Assembly: GCF_023273875.1 (NCBI RefSeq)
Contig: NZ_CP096882.1
Span: 3,410,001 to 3,474,000 of the forward strand
Direction: 5' to 3'
DNA length: 64,000 bases
Source: Pseudarthrobacter sp. SSS035
GTDB taxonomy: Bacteria > Actinomycetota > Actinomycetes > Actinomycetales > Micrococcaceae
Shown piece after piece: positions 34,511 to 43,791 of this stretch; positions within the stretch are counted from its first letter, which is position 1, and each line of letters opens with the position of its first letter. The translations under genes and the position numbers were made by a program. Under the pieces are notes generated by a model, which did no database searches, was not told the DNA's origin, and saw only the letters and a program-made list of their open reading frames with translations.

Positions 34511-36022
34511 ATGACCCAGCCCGAGCACAATCCTTTCGGCTTCATCGGCCTGACCTACGACGACGTCCTGCTCCTCCCGGGCCACACGGACGTCATCCCG
34601 TCTGAGGCTGACACGTCTTCGCGGATTTCCAAGCGGATCACCGTTCACACACCGCTGCTGTCCGCCGCCATGGACACGGTCACCGAATCCCGGATGGCGA
34701 TTGCCATGGCACGCCAGGGCGGCCTGGGCGTCATCCACCGCAACCTGTCCATCCAGGACCAGGCCGACCAGGTGGACCGCGTGAAGCGCAGCGAATCCGG
34801 GATGATCACCAACCCGCTGACCATCGGCCCCGAGGCCACGCTGGCGGAACTGGATGAGATCTGCTCGCAGTACCGGGTATCCGGCCTCCCCGTGGTGGAC
34901 GAGGGCATGCGGCTCCTCGGTATTGTCACCAACCGCGACACCCGCTTTGTGCCAGAAGCCGACTTCCCGCTGCGGCTGGTCAGCGACGTGATGACCAAGA
35001 TGCCGCTGATCACCGGGCACGTAGGCATCAGCCGTGAGGAAGCCTCCCACAAGCTGGCCACGAACAAGATCGAAAAGCTTCCGCTCGTTGACGAGCAGGG
35101 CCGGCTCAAGGGCCTCATCACCACCAAGGACTTCACCAAGGCCGAGCAATACCCGCTGGCCACCAAGGACGATGAGGGCCGGCTCCGCGTCGGTGCCGCC
35201 ATCGGCTTCTTCGGTGACGGCTGGGAACGCGCCATGGCACTGGTCGACGCCGGAGTCGACGCCCTGTTCGTTGACACGGCCAACGGCCACTCCCAGGGTG
35301 TGCTGGACATGATCCGCCGCCTGAAGTCCGATCCCGTAGCAGCGCACGTGGACATCATCGGCGGCCAGGCTGCCACCCGCGAAGGTGCCCAGGCCTTGAT
35401 CGACGCCGGTGCCGACGGCATCAAGGTGGGCGTGGGCCCCGGCTCCATCTGCACCACGCGCGTGGTGGCCGGCGTGGGCGTCCCGCAGATCACCGCCATT
35501 TACGAGTCCGCCAAGGCCGCCATCCCGGCCGGCGTTCCGTTGATCGCCGACGGCGGCCTGCAGTACTCGGGCGACATCGGCAAGGCGCTGGTTGCCGGCG
35601 CCGACACCGTCATGCTGGGTTCCCTCCTCGCCGGTTGCGACGAGTCCCCGGGCGAGCTCATCTTCGTGAACGGCAAGCAGTTCAAGAGCTACCGCGGCAT
35701 GGGCTCGCTGGGCGCCATGCAGTCCCGCGGCAAGAACACCTCCTACTCAAAGGACCGTTACTTCCAGGCGGATGTCTCCGGTGATGACAAGCTCATCCCC
35801 GAGGGCATCGAAGGCCGCGTCGCCTACCGCGGCCCGCTCGCCTCGGTGGCGTACCAGCTGGTGGGCGGCCTCCGCCAGACCATGTTCTACACCGGTGCGC
35901 CCACTATCCCGGAGCTCAAGGTCCGCGGCAGGTTCGTCCGCATCACCCCGGCCGGCCTCAAGGAATCGCACCCGCACGACATCCAGATGACCGTTGAGGC
36001 CCCGAACTACGGTTCGCGCTGA
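34511..36022 (+). CDS. guaB: IMP dehydrogenase
   Basis: 503 residues, with two CBS domains (about 95-215) inserted in the barrel. Oxidises IMP to XMP with NAD, the rate-limiting step to GMP. LTYDDVLLLPGHTDV at the N-terminus, PLLSAAMDTVTESRMAIAMA, the catalytic-Cys loop VGPGSICTTRVVAGVG and the flap YRGMGSLGAMQSR are intact. ATG 34511 follows AAGGTAAGAGG; an upstream in-frame ATG at 34445 would fall within the leader hairpin. guaB3 and guaA follow within 12 kb on the same strand. Confidence 0.97.
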   Translation: MTQPEHNPFGFIGLTYDDVLLLPGHTDVIPSEADTSSRISKRITVHTPLLSAAMDTVTESRMAIAMARQGGLGVIHRNLSIQDQADQVDRVKRSESGMITNPLTIGPEATLAELDEICSQYRVSGLPVVDEGMRLLGIVTNRDTRFVPEADFPLRLVSDVMTKMPLITGHVGISREEASHKLATNKIEKLPLVDEQGRLKGLITTKDFTKAEQYPLATKDDEGRLRVGAAIGFFGDGWERAMALVDAGVDALFVDTANGHSQGVLDMIRRLKSDPVAAHVDIIGGQAATREGAQALIDAGADGIKVGVGPGSICTTRVVAGVGVPQITAIYESAKAAIPAGVPLIADGGLQYSGDIGKALVAGADTVMLGSLLAGCDESPGELIFVNGKQFKSYRGMGSLGAMQSRGKNTSYSKDRYFQADVSGDDKLIPEGIEGRVAYRGPLASVAYQLVGGLRQTMFYTGAPTIPELKVRGRFVRITPAGLKESHPHDIQMTVEAPNYGSR

Positions 36023-36069
36023 CCCCGATCTCGACAGGCTCGACCTCCGGGCGGAACTAGGCTGAAGCC

Positions 36070-37929
36070 ATGTCCCAACCACGCCATCCCGCCGAACTGA
36101 ACCCAAAAAAGGACCCTCAGCGGCGGTTGGCCCTGAGGCCCTACGCCCGGGCCGTGGCGCAGGTGCTGCGGGTCAGCTTCCGGGCCTCGCCAGCCGCCGT
36201 CGTAATGAAAGTAGTCGGTTCGCTCATTTCGGCGACGCTGCCTTTGGTGACCACGTACTTCGCAGCGCTGACCACCACGGCGCTGGCGGCCGCTTACTCC
36301 GGTGATTCCGCAGCAGGCCAACAGGCCATTGTGTACGTCATCATCACGGCTGCCCTGGGGCTCTTCTGGGGCGGCTTCAGCAGCGTGGACCGCTATATCC
36401 AGCAGCTTATGAGCTTCAAGGTGGGCGCCATCGTGGGCGACCAGATGTACGAGCGCTTCCTGGCGCTGGAGTTCTGGCGCTATGACGATAAGCAAACCGT
36501 GGACCTCTACGACCGGGCCAAACGGTTTTCCGATTCCTATGCCCGCGTGCTGGACAGGATCGCGGCCATCTTCACCCAGTTGGTCTCCGTGATCCTGGCC
36601 GTGGGGGCCCTGATGCTGGTCAGCTGGTGGATCGCCGTGATTGTCCTGGTGGCGATTGTGCCCAGCGTCTACCTGCAGTTCAAGCTCTCGCGCGAACAGA
36701 TCGCCCACTGGAACACCCAGGTGGACTCCCGCCGGCAACGCCGGATGATCGAAACCAACCTGCTCCGCCCCCAGCACATCGCCGAAATGCGGCTCTACGG
36801 GATCGTGGGCTACCTGATGGACTTCCGTTCCAGGCTGCGCGATGCTGATGAGCGGCGCCGCCTGGACTTCCAGAAGCGCTACATCCCCAAGCAGCTCGCC
36901 GCCGACGCCCTGCAGTACGGCGCCGAGGTGATCTCCCTGATCTGGGTGGTGGGCCAGATCATCGCCCGCGCCCAGCCCGTTGGCCAGTTCCTCTATGTCC
37001 AGCAGATCGTCAGCCGCGCACTGTCCACAGCCAACAGCCTGGTGTCCTCCCTCAGCTCGATCGACGAGGATCTCGCCAACCTCAAGGACTACGAGCTGTT
37101 CATGGCAATGCCGGTGCATTCGGACCATTCACCGCCGCTGCTCCAGGCACCCAAAACAGTGGAACTGCGGGACATCCGCTTCACCTACACGGGCGGCGAC
37201 ACCGAGGTGATCCGCGGCATCAGCATGACCATCCGCGAAGGCCAGCACATCGCCGTCGTAGGTGAGAACGGGGCGGGGAAGTCCACACTGATCCGGATCC
37301 TCGCCGGCCTCTACCGCCCGGATTCCGGGCAGGTAATGCTCGACGGCGTCGACCTCGCCGCCGTCGACGTTAAGTCCTGGCACCGCCACCTGGCCGTCCT
37401 GAGCCAGGAATTCCTGAAGTACGAATTCGCCACCGCTGCCGACAACATCCGCTTTGGCGACGTGGACCCGCCCCGTGACGACGAACGGATCCGCCAGGCA
37501 GCCAGCGACGCCGAAGCGTTGGAGTTCATCAACAAGCTGCCCAACGGCCTGGACAACTACGTCAGCAACTGGATGGAAGATCCGCGCGGCCGGAAGGGGA
37601 GCGGGCTCTCCGGCGGCCAGTGGCAGCGGCTCGCGATGGCCCGGAATTTCTACCGCAACGCCGCCTTCATGGTCATGGACGAGCCGACGTCCGCTATCGA
37701 CGCACTGGCCGAACACCGGATCTTCACCCGGCTTTTCGCGGACCGCAGCAGCACCATCATTGCCATCAGCCACCGGCTTGCCACCATTGAGAAGGCCGAC
37801 ATTGTCTACATGCTCGAGGACGGGCGGATTGTGGAACAGGGCACCCATAAGGAACTGGTGGCGCTGCGGGGCCGCTACTTCAGGATGTTCGAATCCCAGC
37901 TGACGGTGGAGGAGTCCGAGGGCGTCTGA
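36070..37929 (+). CDS. ABC transporter, fused permease and ATP-binding protein (exporter type)
   Basis: 619 residues: a six-helix type IV exporter membrane domain (about 20-330) then one NBD. Walker A VVGENGAGKSTLIRILAGL, signature GLSGGQWQRLAMARNF, Walker B AAFMVMDEPTSAID and switch His in IIAISHRLATI are all present, so the ATPase is expected to be active. It would work as a homodimer. The substrate is unknown (drug, lipid or peptide). ATG 36070 has TAGGCT (36058-36063) 6 bases upstream. Followed by a strong hairpin shared with the convergent protease gene. Confidence 0.9.
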   Translation: MSQPRHPAELNPKKDPQRRLALRPYARAVAQVLRVSFRASPAAVVMKVVGSLISATLPLVTTYFAALTTTALAAAYSGDSAAGQQAIVYVIITAALGLFWGGFSSVDRYIQQLMSFKVGAIVGDQMYERFLALEFWRYDDKQTVDLYDRAKRFSDSYARVLDRIAAIFTQLVSVILAVGALMLVSWWIAVIVLVAIVPSVYLQFKLSREQIAHWNTQVDSRRQRRMIETNLLRPQHIAEMRLYGIVGYLMDFRSRLRDADERRRLDFQKRYIPKQLAADALQYGAEVISLIWVVGQIIARAQPVGQFLYVQQIVSRALSTANSLVSSLSSIDEDLANLKDYELFMAMPVHSDHSPPLLQAPKTVELRDIRFTYTGGDTEVIRGISMTIREGQHIAVVGENGAGKSTLIRILAGLYRPDSGQVMLDGVDLAAVDVKSWHRHLAVLSQEFLKYEFATAADNIRFGDVDPPRDDERIRQAASDAEALEFINKLPNGLDNYVSNWMEDPRGRKGSGLSGGQWQRLAMARNFYRNAAFMVMDEPTSAIDALAEHRIFTRLFADRSSTIIAISHRLATIEKADIVYMLEDGRIVEQGTHKELVALRGRYFRMFESQLTVEESEGV

Positions 37930-37966
37930 CGACGGCAGGGCGTAGTGTGACCCACTCCACGCAGGA

Positions 37967-38000
37967 ACCGCCGGCCGCGCTGCAAAGCGTGGCCGGCGGT
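37967..38000. terminator. Bidirectional hairpin between ABC exporter and subtilase
   Basis: A 14-bp stem (37967-37980 with 37987-38000, one G.T pair) around a TGCAAA loop lies between the two convergent genes, 37 bases after one stop and 23 bases from the other. GC-rich without a clear T run. Confidence 0.75.
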
Positions 38001-38023
38001 CCCGGATTCGTGCGGCCCCGAGG

Positions 38024-39913
38024 TTAAGAGGTGGTCACCGCTGTGTCGTCGAGGTAGAAGTACGTCCCCAGCGACGAGTCCTCAACACCCAGGAAGCGCA
38101 GCGTCACGCTCTTGCCCTTGTAGGCGGAGAGGTCCAGCTGCTTCTGCAGATAGCCGGCGGACTCATTGAGATTGGAGTAAGTGGCCAGCGTGGTGGTCAC
38201 ACCGTTGCTGACCGCCTGAACCTTCAGGGTGTCATAGGCCGCGCTGGATGTGGTCTCGTCCGACTGCACTTTCAGGTAGAAGGACAGCGACGCGGTGGCC
38301 ACCGTGGACGGGACTGCAAACGCCTGGTCGAGCATGTAGGACGTTGTCTGGCCCCAGCCGTTGAGGCCGGCGAAGCCGGAACCGGTCCTGGCATTCGTTC
38401 CGGTCTCGAACGTGTCGGCGTGGTCAGAGGTCCAGGAGGCTGCGCCCGATTCGAAGCCCGGGTTCAGCAGCAGGTTGCCGGACGGCGGGGGAGTGGCCCC
38501 GCCCAGCAGGCCCATGGTCTTGGTGGCGTCCGAGAGTCCTGTGCCGCAGCCCGTGGTGCAGCCGCCCGGCATTGCCCGGGTTCCCTGCTTGAGCGTGGAC
38601 TCCACCTGGGCCGGGGTAAGCGTGGACGATTTGGACTTCATGAGTGCGGCCAGCCCGGCCACGTGCGGAGCTGCCATGGACGTTCCCTGGTAGCTGGCGT
38701 AGCCGGCGGAGCCCGGTGTGGAGGTACCGGTGTTGATGGTGGAGAGGATTCCGCCGCCCGCTACACGGACGTCGCCGCCGGGTGCGGTCAGGTCAACCGT
38801 GGAGCCGAAGTTGGAGTAGTAAGAGAGGCTGCCGCTCGGGTTGCTGGCGGCCACGCTCACAACGCTGCTGCAGTTGGCCGGGCGGAATCCGGAAGCATCC
38901 TGGTTGCTGTTGCCGGCCGCCACCACCACGGTGGCCCCCCGCGAAACTGCGGAGTTGATGGCTGCCTGGTACGTGCTGCCGCAGGCACCGGACCCGCCCA
39001 GGCTCATGTTGATGACCGTGGCGGGATTGGCGTTGGCCGGGATGCCCGGAACGGCCCCGCCGGCTGACCAGATAATCGCATCGGCAATGTCGGACAGTGA
39101 CCCGCCGCATTTGGCCAGGACGCGCACCGGCACCACTTTGGCGTTGGGTGCGACGCCCGCCACACCGGTGGCATTGCCGGTCACGGCTGCAACGGTACCG
39201 GCGACGTGCGTGCCGTGCCAGGAGCTGTTGCCGGCCGTCGCCTGGCCGCACTCGCCGGCGGCGTACCAGTCGCCCTGGTCCTGCGCATTCGCGTCGCGTC
39301 CGTTGCCGTCACGCGCTGCGGTGGCGTCGGAGACGAAGTCGTAGCCCGGCATCACATTCGCGTCGAGGTCCGGATGGGCCGTGATTCCGGTGTCGATCAC
39401 GGCCACCGTCACGCCGGTGCCGGTCGCAACGTCCCAAGCCCCCGGAACCCGCATGCCGTTGGTGCCAGTGAAATCCCACTGCTCGCCATAGCGTGGGTCG
39501 TTGGGCGTGAGAGCCACCGTCATGCGGGCGTCAGGTTCCACGTAGTCGACCGATCCGGACGCCGCAATCTCGGCCATGAAGTCTTCGGCAGCCTGCCCGG
39601 ACAGAGCCCTGTCCGCCTCGATCAGCGTTCCGCCGGTGGCCAGGGTGCGTAGTTCCTGCACCTTCACGCCCTGTGACCTGGCTGCTTTGCCCCAGGCGTT
39701 GGCGCGGCCGTTCGGGGTGGCGTTCGCGGTGGTCTCCTTGAATTCGACGATGAACTTCGTGTAGGCCTCTCCGGCGGCCACGTCGTGCACCGCAGTGCCG
39801 TCACCGTCTTCGGGGGTGGCGAAGACCGGCGAACTGGCGAAGGCCAGGGTGCCGACTGCTGCGGCGAGCGACAGGGCCACGATGCGGTGGCGCCTGATTG
39901 ATGAACGTCCCAT
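38024..39913 (-). CDS. Secreted S8 family serine peptidase (subtilase)
   Basis: 629 residues. Signal peptide (RRHRIVALSLAAAVGTLAFA, cleavage near 32), I9-type propeptide (about 50-132, ending VDYVEPDARM), peptidase domain with the triad Asp174 (AVIDTGI), His233 (SWHGTHVAGT) and Ser412 (GTSMAAPHVAG), and a C-terminal beta-sandwich-like domain starting NLLLNPGFESGAASW (about 485-629). It probably degrades extracellular protein, with the C-terminal domain aiding binding. The ATG at 39913 gives a standard signal peptide. The promoter is about 110 bases upstream, near 40026-40054. Confidence 0.93.
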   Translation of the reverse strand: MGRSSIRRHRIVALSLAAAVGTLAFASSPVFATPEDGDGTAVHDVAAGEAYTKFIVEFKETTANATPNGRANAWGKAARSQGVKVQELRTLATGGTLIEADRALSGQAAEDFMAEIAASGSVDYVEPDARMTVALTPNDPRYGEQWDFTGTNGMRVPGAWDVATGTGVTVAVIDTGITAHPDLDANVMPGYDFVSDATAARDGNGRDANAQDQGDWYAAGECGQATAGNSSWHGTHVAGTVAAVTGNATGVAGVAPNAKVVPVRVLAKCGGSLSDIADAIIWSAGGAVPGIPANANPATVINMSLGGSGACGSTYQAAINSAVSRGATVVVAAGNSNQDASGFRPANCSSVVSVAASNPSGSLSYYSNFGSTVDLTAPGGDVRVAGGGILSTINTGTSTPGSAGYASYQGTSMAAPHVAGLAALMKSKSSTLTPAQVESTLKQGTRAMPGGCTTGCGTGLSDATKTMGLLGGATPPPSGNLLLNPGFESGAASWTSDHADTFETGTNARTGSGFAGLNGWGQTTSYMLDQAFAVPSTVATASLSFYLKVQSDETTSSAAYDTLKVQAVSNGVTTTLATYSNLNESAGYLQKQLDLSAYKGKSVTLRFLGVEDSSLGTYFYLDDTAVTTS

Positions 39914-40025
39914 AGGGGCTTCTTTCTCGGAACGGGCACAGGTGTGGCCCGTATGAAGGGGAGTGAGGGTGGTCACGTGGTGGATCAGGTGGTAACCGAG
40001 AGTAAACATAAAGGTATTTTCAAAA

Positions 40026-40054
40026 CTTGTAAATGGTTGACAAAACATGTCAAT
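40026..40054 (-). promoter_or_regulatory. Subtilase promoter overlapping a TTGACA/TGTCAA palindrome
   Basis: On the minus strand TTGACA (40054-40049), 17 bases and TACAAG (40031-40026) form a promoter with a perfect -35. The -35 is one arm of TTGACA-N5-TGTCAA (40037-40054), so a repressor or activator dimer could bind over it. The 221-base region 39914-40134 is notably AT-rich for this genome and holds no gene. Confidence 0.5.
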
Positions 40055-40134
40055 AAAGTGTGGACTATCAGTTTCAGGATGAACCCAAGAGGAGGCGCCC
40101 CACCGCATCCCGCGTGGTCAAGTAAAGTGGTCAC

Positions 40135-41271
40135 GTGACTTACGAGATCGAGATTGGCCGTGGCAAGCGTGGGCGTCGTGCCTACTCCCTGGATGACATT
40201 GCGATTGTCCCTAACCGTCGTACCCGCGACCCCAAGGACGTGTCGGTCTCCTGGCAGATCGATGCCTACAAGTTCGACATGCCCGTGATTGCAGCCCCAA
40301 TGGATTCGGCCATGTCCCCGGAGACGGCCATCGCCTTGGGCCGGCTGGGCGGGCTCGGCGTGCTGGACCTTGAGGGCCTCTGGACCCGCTACGAGGACCC
40401 GCAGCCCATCCTTGACGAGATCGGCGCCCTCCAGGATGAGGTCAACAGCCCCGCCGTGACCGGCCGTATGCAGGAGCTCTACCGCGCTCCCATCCAGCCG
40501 GAACTGATCACATCCCGCCTGGCGGAGATCCGTGCCGCCGGCGTGACGGTGGCCGGCTCACTGACCCCGCAACGCACCCAGGAGCACTACAAGACCGTGG
40601 TGGCTGCCGGCGTCGACATCTTTGTGATCCGCGGGACCACTGTGTCAGCCGAGCACGTCTCGAAAGACCACGAACCACTGAACCTCAAGCAGTTCATCTA
40701 CGAACTGGACGTCCCCGTGATTGTGGGCGGCGCGGCAGGCTACACGCCCGCACTGCACCTGATGCGCACTGGTGCGGCCGGCGTCCTGGTCGGCTTCGGC
40801 GGCGGCGCCACGGCCACCACGCGGCGCGCCCTAGGCATCCACTCGCCCATGGCCTCCGCCATCTCCGACGTCGCGGCCGCCCGCCGTGACTACATGGATG
40901 AATCCGGCGGACGGTACGTCCATGTAATCGCCGACGGCGGCATGGGCACCTCGGGTGACATCGTCAAGGCAATTGCCATGGGCGCCGACGCCGTGATGCT
41001 GGGCAGCGCACTCGCCCGGGCCGAAGAGGCACCCGGCAAGGGCTGGCACTGGGGCCAGGAGGCCCACCACCTCGAACTGCCCCGCGGAGACCGCGCCAAC
41101 GTCGGCACCGTCGGACCGCTCGAAGAGGTGCTCTTCGGGCCCGGCCACCACACCAACGGCACATCCAACCTGATCGGCGCACTCCGCCGTTCGATGGCGA
41201 CCACCGGCTACTCGGACCTGAAGGAATTCCAGCGCGTCGACGTCGTAGTTTCTCCGTACACGGGCAACTGA
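40135..41271 (+). CDS. guaB3: GuaB3 family IMP dehydrogenase-related protein
   Basis: 378 residues, IMPDH/GMPR barrel without CBS domains. YEIEIGRGKRGRRAYSLDDI is the characteristic GuaB3 N-terminus; VIAAPMDSAMSPETAIALGR, VHVIADGGMGTSGDIVKAI and ADAVMLGSALARAEEAPG follow the IMPDH pattern. The loop matching GPGSICTTR of GuaB reads GFGGGATATTRR here, with no Cys, so classical IMPDH chemistry is doubtful. GTG 40135 is 6 bases after TAAAGT (40123-40128), leaderless. A GC hairpin follows at 41286. Confidence 0.9.
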   Translation: MTYEIEIGRGKRGRRAYSLDDIAIVPNRRTRDPKDVSVSWQIDAYKFDMPVIAAPMDSAMSPETAIALGRLGGLGVLDLEGLWTRYEDPQPILDEIGALQDEVNSPAVTGRMQELYRAPIQPELITSRLAEIRAAGVTVAGSLTPQRTQEHYKTVVAAGVDIFVIRGTTVSAEHVSKDHEPLNLKQFIYELDVPVIVGGAAGYTPALHLMRTGAAGVLVGFGGGATATTRRALGIHSPMASAISDVAAARRDYMDESGGRYVHVIADGGMGTSGDIVKAIAMGADAVMLGSALARAEEAPGKGWHWGQEAHHLELPRGDRANVGTVGPLEEVLFGPGHHTNGTSNLIGALRRSMATTGYSDLKEFQRVDVVVSPYTGN

Positions 41272-41285
41272 CAGTCTCTTACTGA

Positions 41286-41304
41286 CAGGGGCCGGCGGCC
41301 CCTG
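41286..41304 (+). terminator. Short GC hairpin after guaB3
   Basis: CAGGGGCC-GGC-GGCCCCTG, 8-bp perfect stem, 14 bases after the stop codon. No T run follows; it may still terminate or stabilise the guaB3 transcript before glpD. Confidence 0.5.
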
Positions 41305-41398
41305 ACGGGATGCCTCCCGCTGAACCCGCCCTGCCCAACTGTGCGGCAAGGAAGTAGTGTGGTTTTACTACCGGCAGCAGCGGCAAGGGAGGCGTTCA

Positions 41399-43138
41399 GT
41401 GAACACTGTTCCAAACGAAGGCGGGGTCCTTGGTCCGGCGGCCAGGGAAGCATCGATTGCCAGGCTCAGGGCCACCTCGGAACCCGGCAACGAACTGGAC
41501 ATCCTGATCGTCGGCGGCGGCATCGTAGGCGCCGGCGCGGCGCTGGATGCCGTGACCCGCGGCCTCAGTGTGGGGATCGTGGAGGCCAGCGACTGGGCGG
41601 CCGGCACGTCGTCACGGTCATCCAAGCTGATCCACGGCGGCCTGCGCTACCTGGAGATGCTGGATTTTGGGCTTGTTAAGGAAGCGCTGCACGAACGTGG
41701 CCTGATTCTTTCGGTCCTGGCCCCGCACTTGGCCCGGCCTGTGCCGTTCCTGTATCCGCTGACCAAACCGTTTCTGGAGCGGCCCTATGTGGGCGCCGGG
41801 ATCGCCCTCTACGACGCCATGTCCATTACCGGCGGGCACAGCCGCGGCGTTCCGTTCCACAAACACCTCACCAGGCGGGGCACCCTCAGGGCCGCCCCCA
41901 GCCTGAAAAAAGACGCCTTTGTGGGCTCCATCCGCTATTACGACGGCCAGGTGGATGACGCCAAGTACGTGGCAAACCTCGTCCGCACGGGAGTGCACTA
42001 CGGCGCGCATGCGGTGAACCAGATGGCGGTGGTGGATTTCCTGCGTGAAGGTGAACGCGTGGTGGGTGCCAAAGTGGTCAACCACGAAGACGGTTCGCAA
42101 TTCAACATCAAAGCCAAACAGGTCATCAACGCCACCGGGGTGTGGACCGATGAAACCCAGGCCATGGTCACCGACCGCGGGCAGCTGAAGGTCCGGGCGT
42201 CCAAGGGCATCCACCTCGTAGTGCCCCGCGACCGGTTCCAGTCCACGGTGGGGCTGATTCTCCGCACCGAAAAGTCCGTGCTGTTCGTTATTCCGTGGGG
42301 CCGGCACTGGATCATCGGCACCACGGACACCGACTGGAACCTCGACAAGGCCCACCCGGCGGCCTCCAGCAAGGACATCGACTACATCCTCGAGCACGTC
42401 AACCGGGTCCTGAAACGCCCGCTGACCAGGGAGGACGTTGAAGGCGTCTACGCCGGACTGCGCCCGCTCCTGGCAGGGGAGAACGATTCCACGGCGAAAC
42501 TGTCCCGTGAACACATCGTGGCCCACCCCGTACCGGGCCTGGTGGTGGTGGCAGGCGGCAAATGGACCACCTACCGGGTTATGGCCAAGGACGCCGTGGA
42601 CGAGGCCACCCGCACCATGGATGAGCGGGTCCCGGCGAGCTGCACCGAAACCATTCCGCTGCTGGGCGCCAGTGGCTTCAAGGCGGCCTGGAACCGCCGG
42701 AGCCGGACCGCTGAAGAGTCCGGCGTGCACGTGGCCCGGGTAGAGCACCTGCTCAACCGTTACGGGTCCATGACTCCGGAGGTGCTGGACATCATCGCCC
42801 GGAATCCTGAATTGGCGGAGCCGTTGCCCGGTGCTGACGACTACCTGCAGGCCGAAGCCGTCTACGCCGCAACCCACGAGGGCGCCCGGCATGTCCATGA
42901 CGTCCTGACCCGGCGGACGCGCATCTCCATCGAAGCCTGGGACCGTGGCGTGTCGGCGGTGCCGGTTGTCGCTAAACTTATGGGCGAAGTCCTTGGCTGG
43001 AGCGATGCACAGCGCGAAAGCGAAATAAAGCACTACATAGCACGCGTTGAAGCTGAACGGCTGAGCCAGCAGCAGCCGGATGACGAATCCGCCGACGCCG
43101 CACGGCTGGGCGTGGAGGACATCGTCCCTTTGCGCTGA
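41399..43138 (+). CDS. glpD: Glycerol-3-phosphate dehydrogenase, FAD-dependent
   Basis: 579 residues. Membrane-associated flavoenzyme passing electrons from glycerol 3-phosphate to quinone, forming DHAP. DILIVGGGIVGAGAALDAVTRG is the FAD loop; GTSSRSSKLIHGGLRYLE, the substrate loop VRASKGIHLVVPRDRF and FVIPWGRHWIIGTTDTDW are GlpD hallmarks, with a C-terminal cap domain from about 400. GTG 41399 was chosen because GGGAGG lies 6 bases before it. An EIIA gene follows 45 bases later on the same strand. Confidence 0.95.
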   Translation: MNTVPNEGGVLGPAAREASIARLRATSEPGNELDILIVGGGIVGAGAALDAVTRGLSVGIVEASDWAAGTSSRSSKLIHGGLRYLEMLDFGLVKEALHERGLILSVLAPHLARPVPFLYPLTKPFLERPYVGAGIALYDAMSITGGHSRGVPFHKHLTRRGTLRAAPSLKKDAFVGSIRYYDGQVDDAKYVANLVRTGVHYGAHAVNQMAVVDFLREGERVVGAKVVNHEDGSQFNIKAKQVINATGVWTDETQAMVTDRGQLKVRASKGIHLVVPRDRFQSTVGLILRTEKSVLFVIPWGRHWIIGTTDTDWNLDKAHPAASSKDIDYILEHVNRVLKRPLTREDVEGVYAGLRPLLAGENDSTAKLSREHIVAHPVPGLVVVAGGKWTTYRVMAKDAVDEATRTMDERVPASCTETIPLLGASGFKAAWNRRSRTAEESGVHVARVEHLLNRYGSMTPEVLDIIARNPELAEPLPGADDYLQAEAVYAATHEGARHVHDVLTRRTRISIEAWDRGVSAVPVVAKLMGEVLGWSDAQRESEIKHYIARVEAERLSQQQPDDESADAARLGVEDIVPLR

Positions 43139-43183
43139 GGCGGCACCGCACACCAGCAATTCTCCTGACCGAAGGGACACGCC

Positions 43184-43672
43184 TTGGCGGAACCACTTGA
43201 CCGGTACGATGCCGATCTCACCACCTCCGAATTGGTGATTCTGGAGTTGGAGGCAACGGACAAGTCGGACGCCGCGGCGCAACTCGCGGAACGCCTCTTC
43301 GCCTCCGGGCGGGTCACTGACCTGCCGCGGTTCCTGGAACACGTCAACGCCCGCGAACACCAGCTCGCCACCGGCCTGCCGGGCGGGATCGGCCTCCCGC
43401 ACGCCCGCAGCGAATTCGTCTCGCGGACCTCCATCGCCGTGGGAATCACCAAGTACGGCCACTCACTGGACTTCGGTGCCGCCGACGGTCCGGCCACCGT
43501 CATCCTGCTGATCGCCACCCCTGCAAGCTCGTTTTCCGATCACCTGGAAGTCCTGGCCACCCTGGCCCGCTCCCTGTCCAAGGAGTCCTTCCGGGAGTCG
43601 CTGCGGCGGGCCTACGATGCCGAAGTCATCGCCGAGCTCATCAACTCCAGCCTGGTGTTCTTCGACCACTGA
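43184..43672 (+). CDS. PTS fructose-type EIIA domain protein
   Basis: 162 residues, one EIIA-Fru/Mtl domain. The phosphorylatable His is in GGIGLPHARSEF; GVDF-like LDFGAADGPATVILLIATPA and HLEVLATLARSLS are conserved. TTG 43184 with GAAGGGA upstream. There is no EIIB or EIIC beside it, so it may pair with a permease elsewhere or be regulatory. It follows glpD at 45 bases and could be co-transcribed with it. Confidence 0.88.
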   Translation: MAEPLDRYDADLTTSELVILELEATDKSDAAAQLAERLFASGRVTDLPRFLEHVNAREHQLATGLPGGIGLPHARSEFVSRTSIAVGITKYGHSLDFGAADGPATVILLIATPASSFSDHLEVLATLARSLSKESFRESLRRAYDAEVIAELINSSLVFFDH

Positions 43673-43760
43673 GTGGGGCAGGCCCTTTCGGGTCGACTCC
43701 GTCGCCGCGTAGGGACCCTGCTGGCCACTCCAAGGCCGGGACGTACCTGGTCGTTTAGTT

Positions 43761-43775
43761 GTTCTACAGAAGAAC
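43761..43775. promoter_or_regulatory. Inverted repeat ahead of the SURF1 gene
   Basis: GTTCT-ACAGA-AGAAC, a perfect 5-base dyad, lies 4 bases upstream of the apparent -10 box TACGGT (43780-43785) of the SURF1 gene. A regulator binding there would block the promoter. Confidence 0.4.
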
Positions 43776-43791
43776 GAAGTACGGTTAACAC

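Noticed and set aside
41618..43462. 614-codon minus-strand frame
   Set aside because: Antisense to glpD and the EIIA gene; no recognisable motif.
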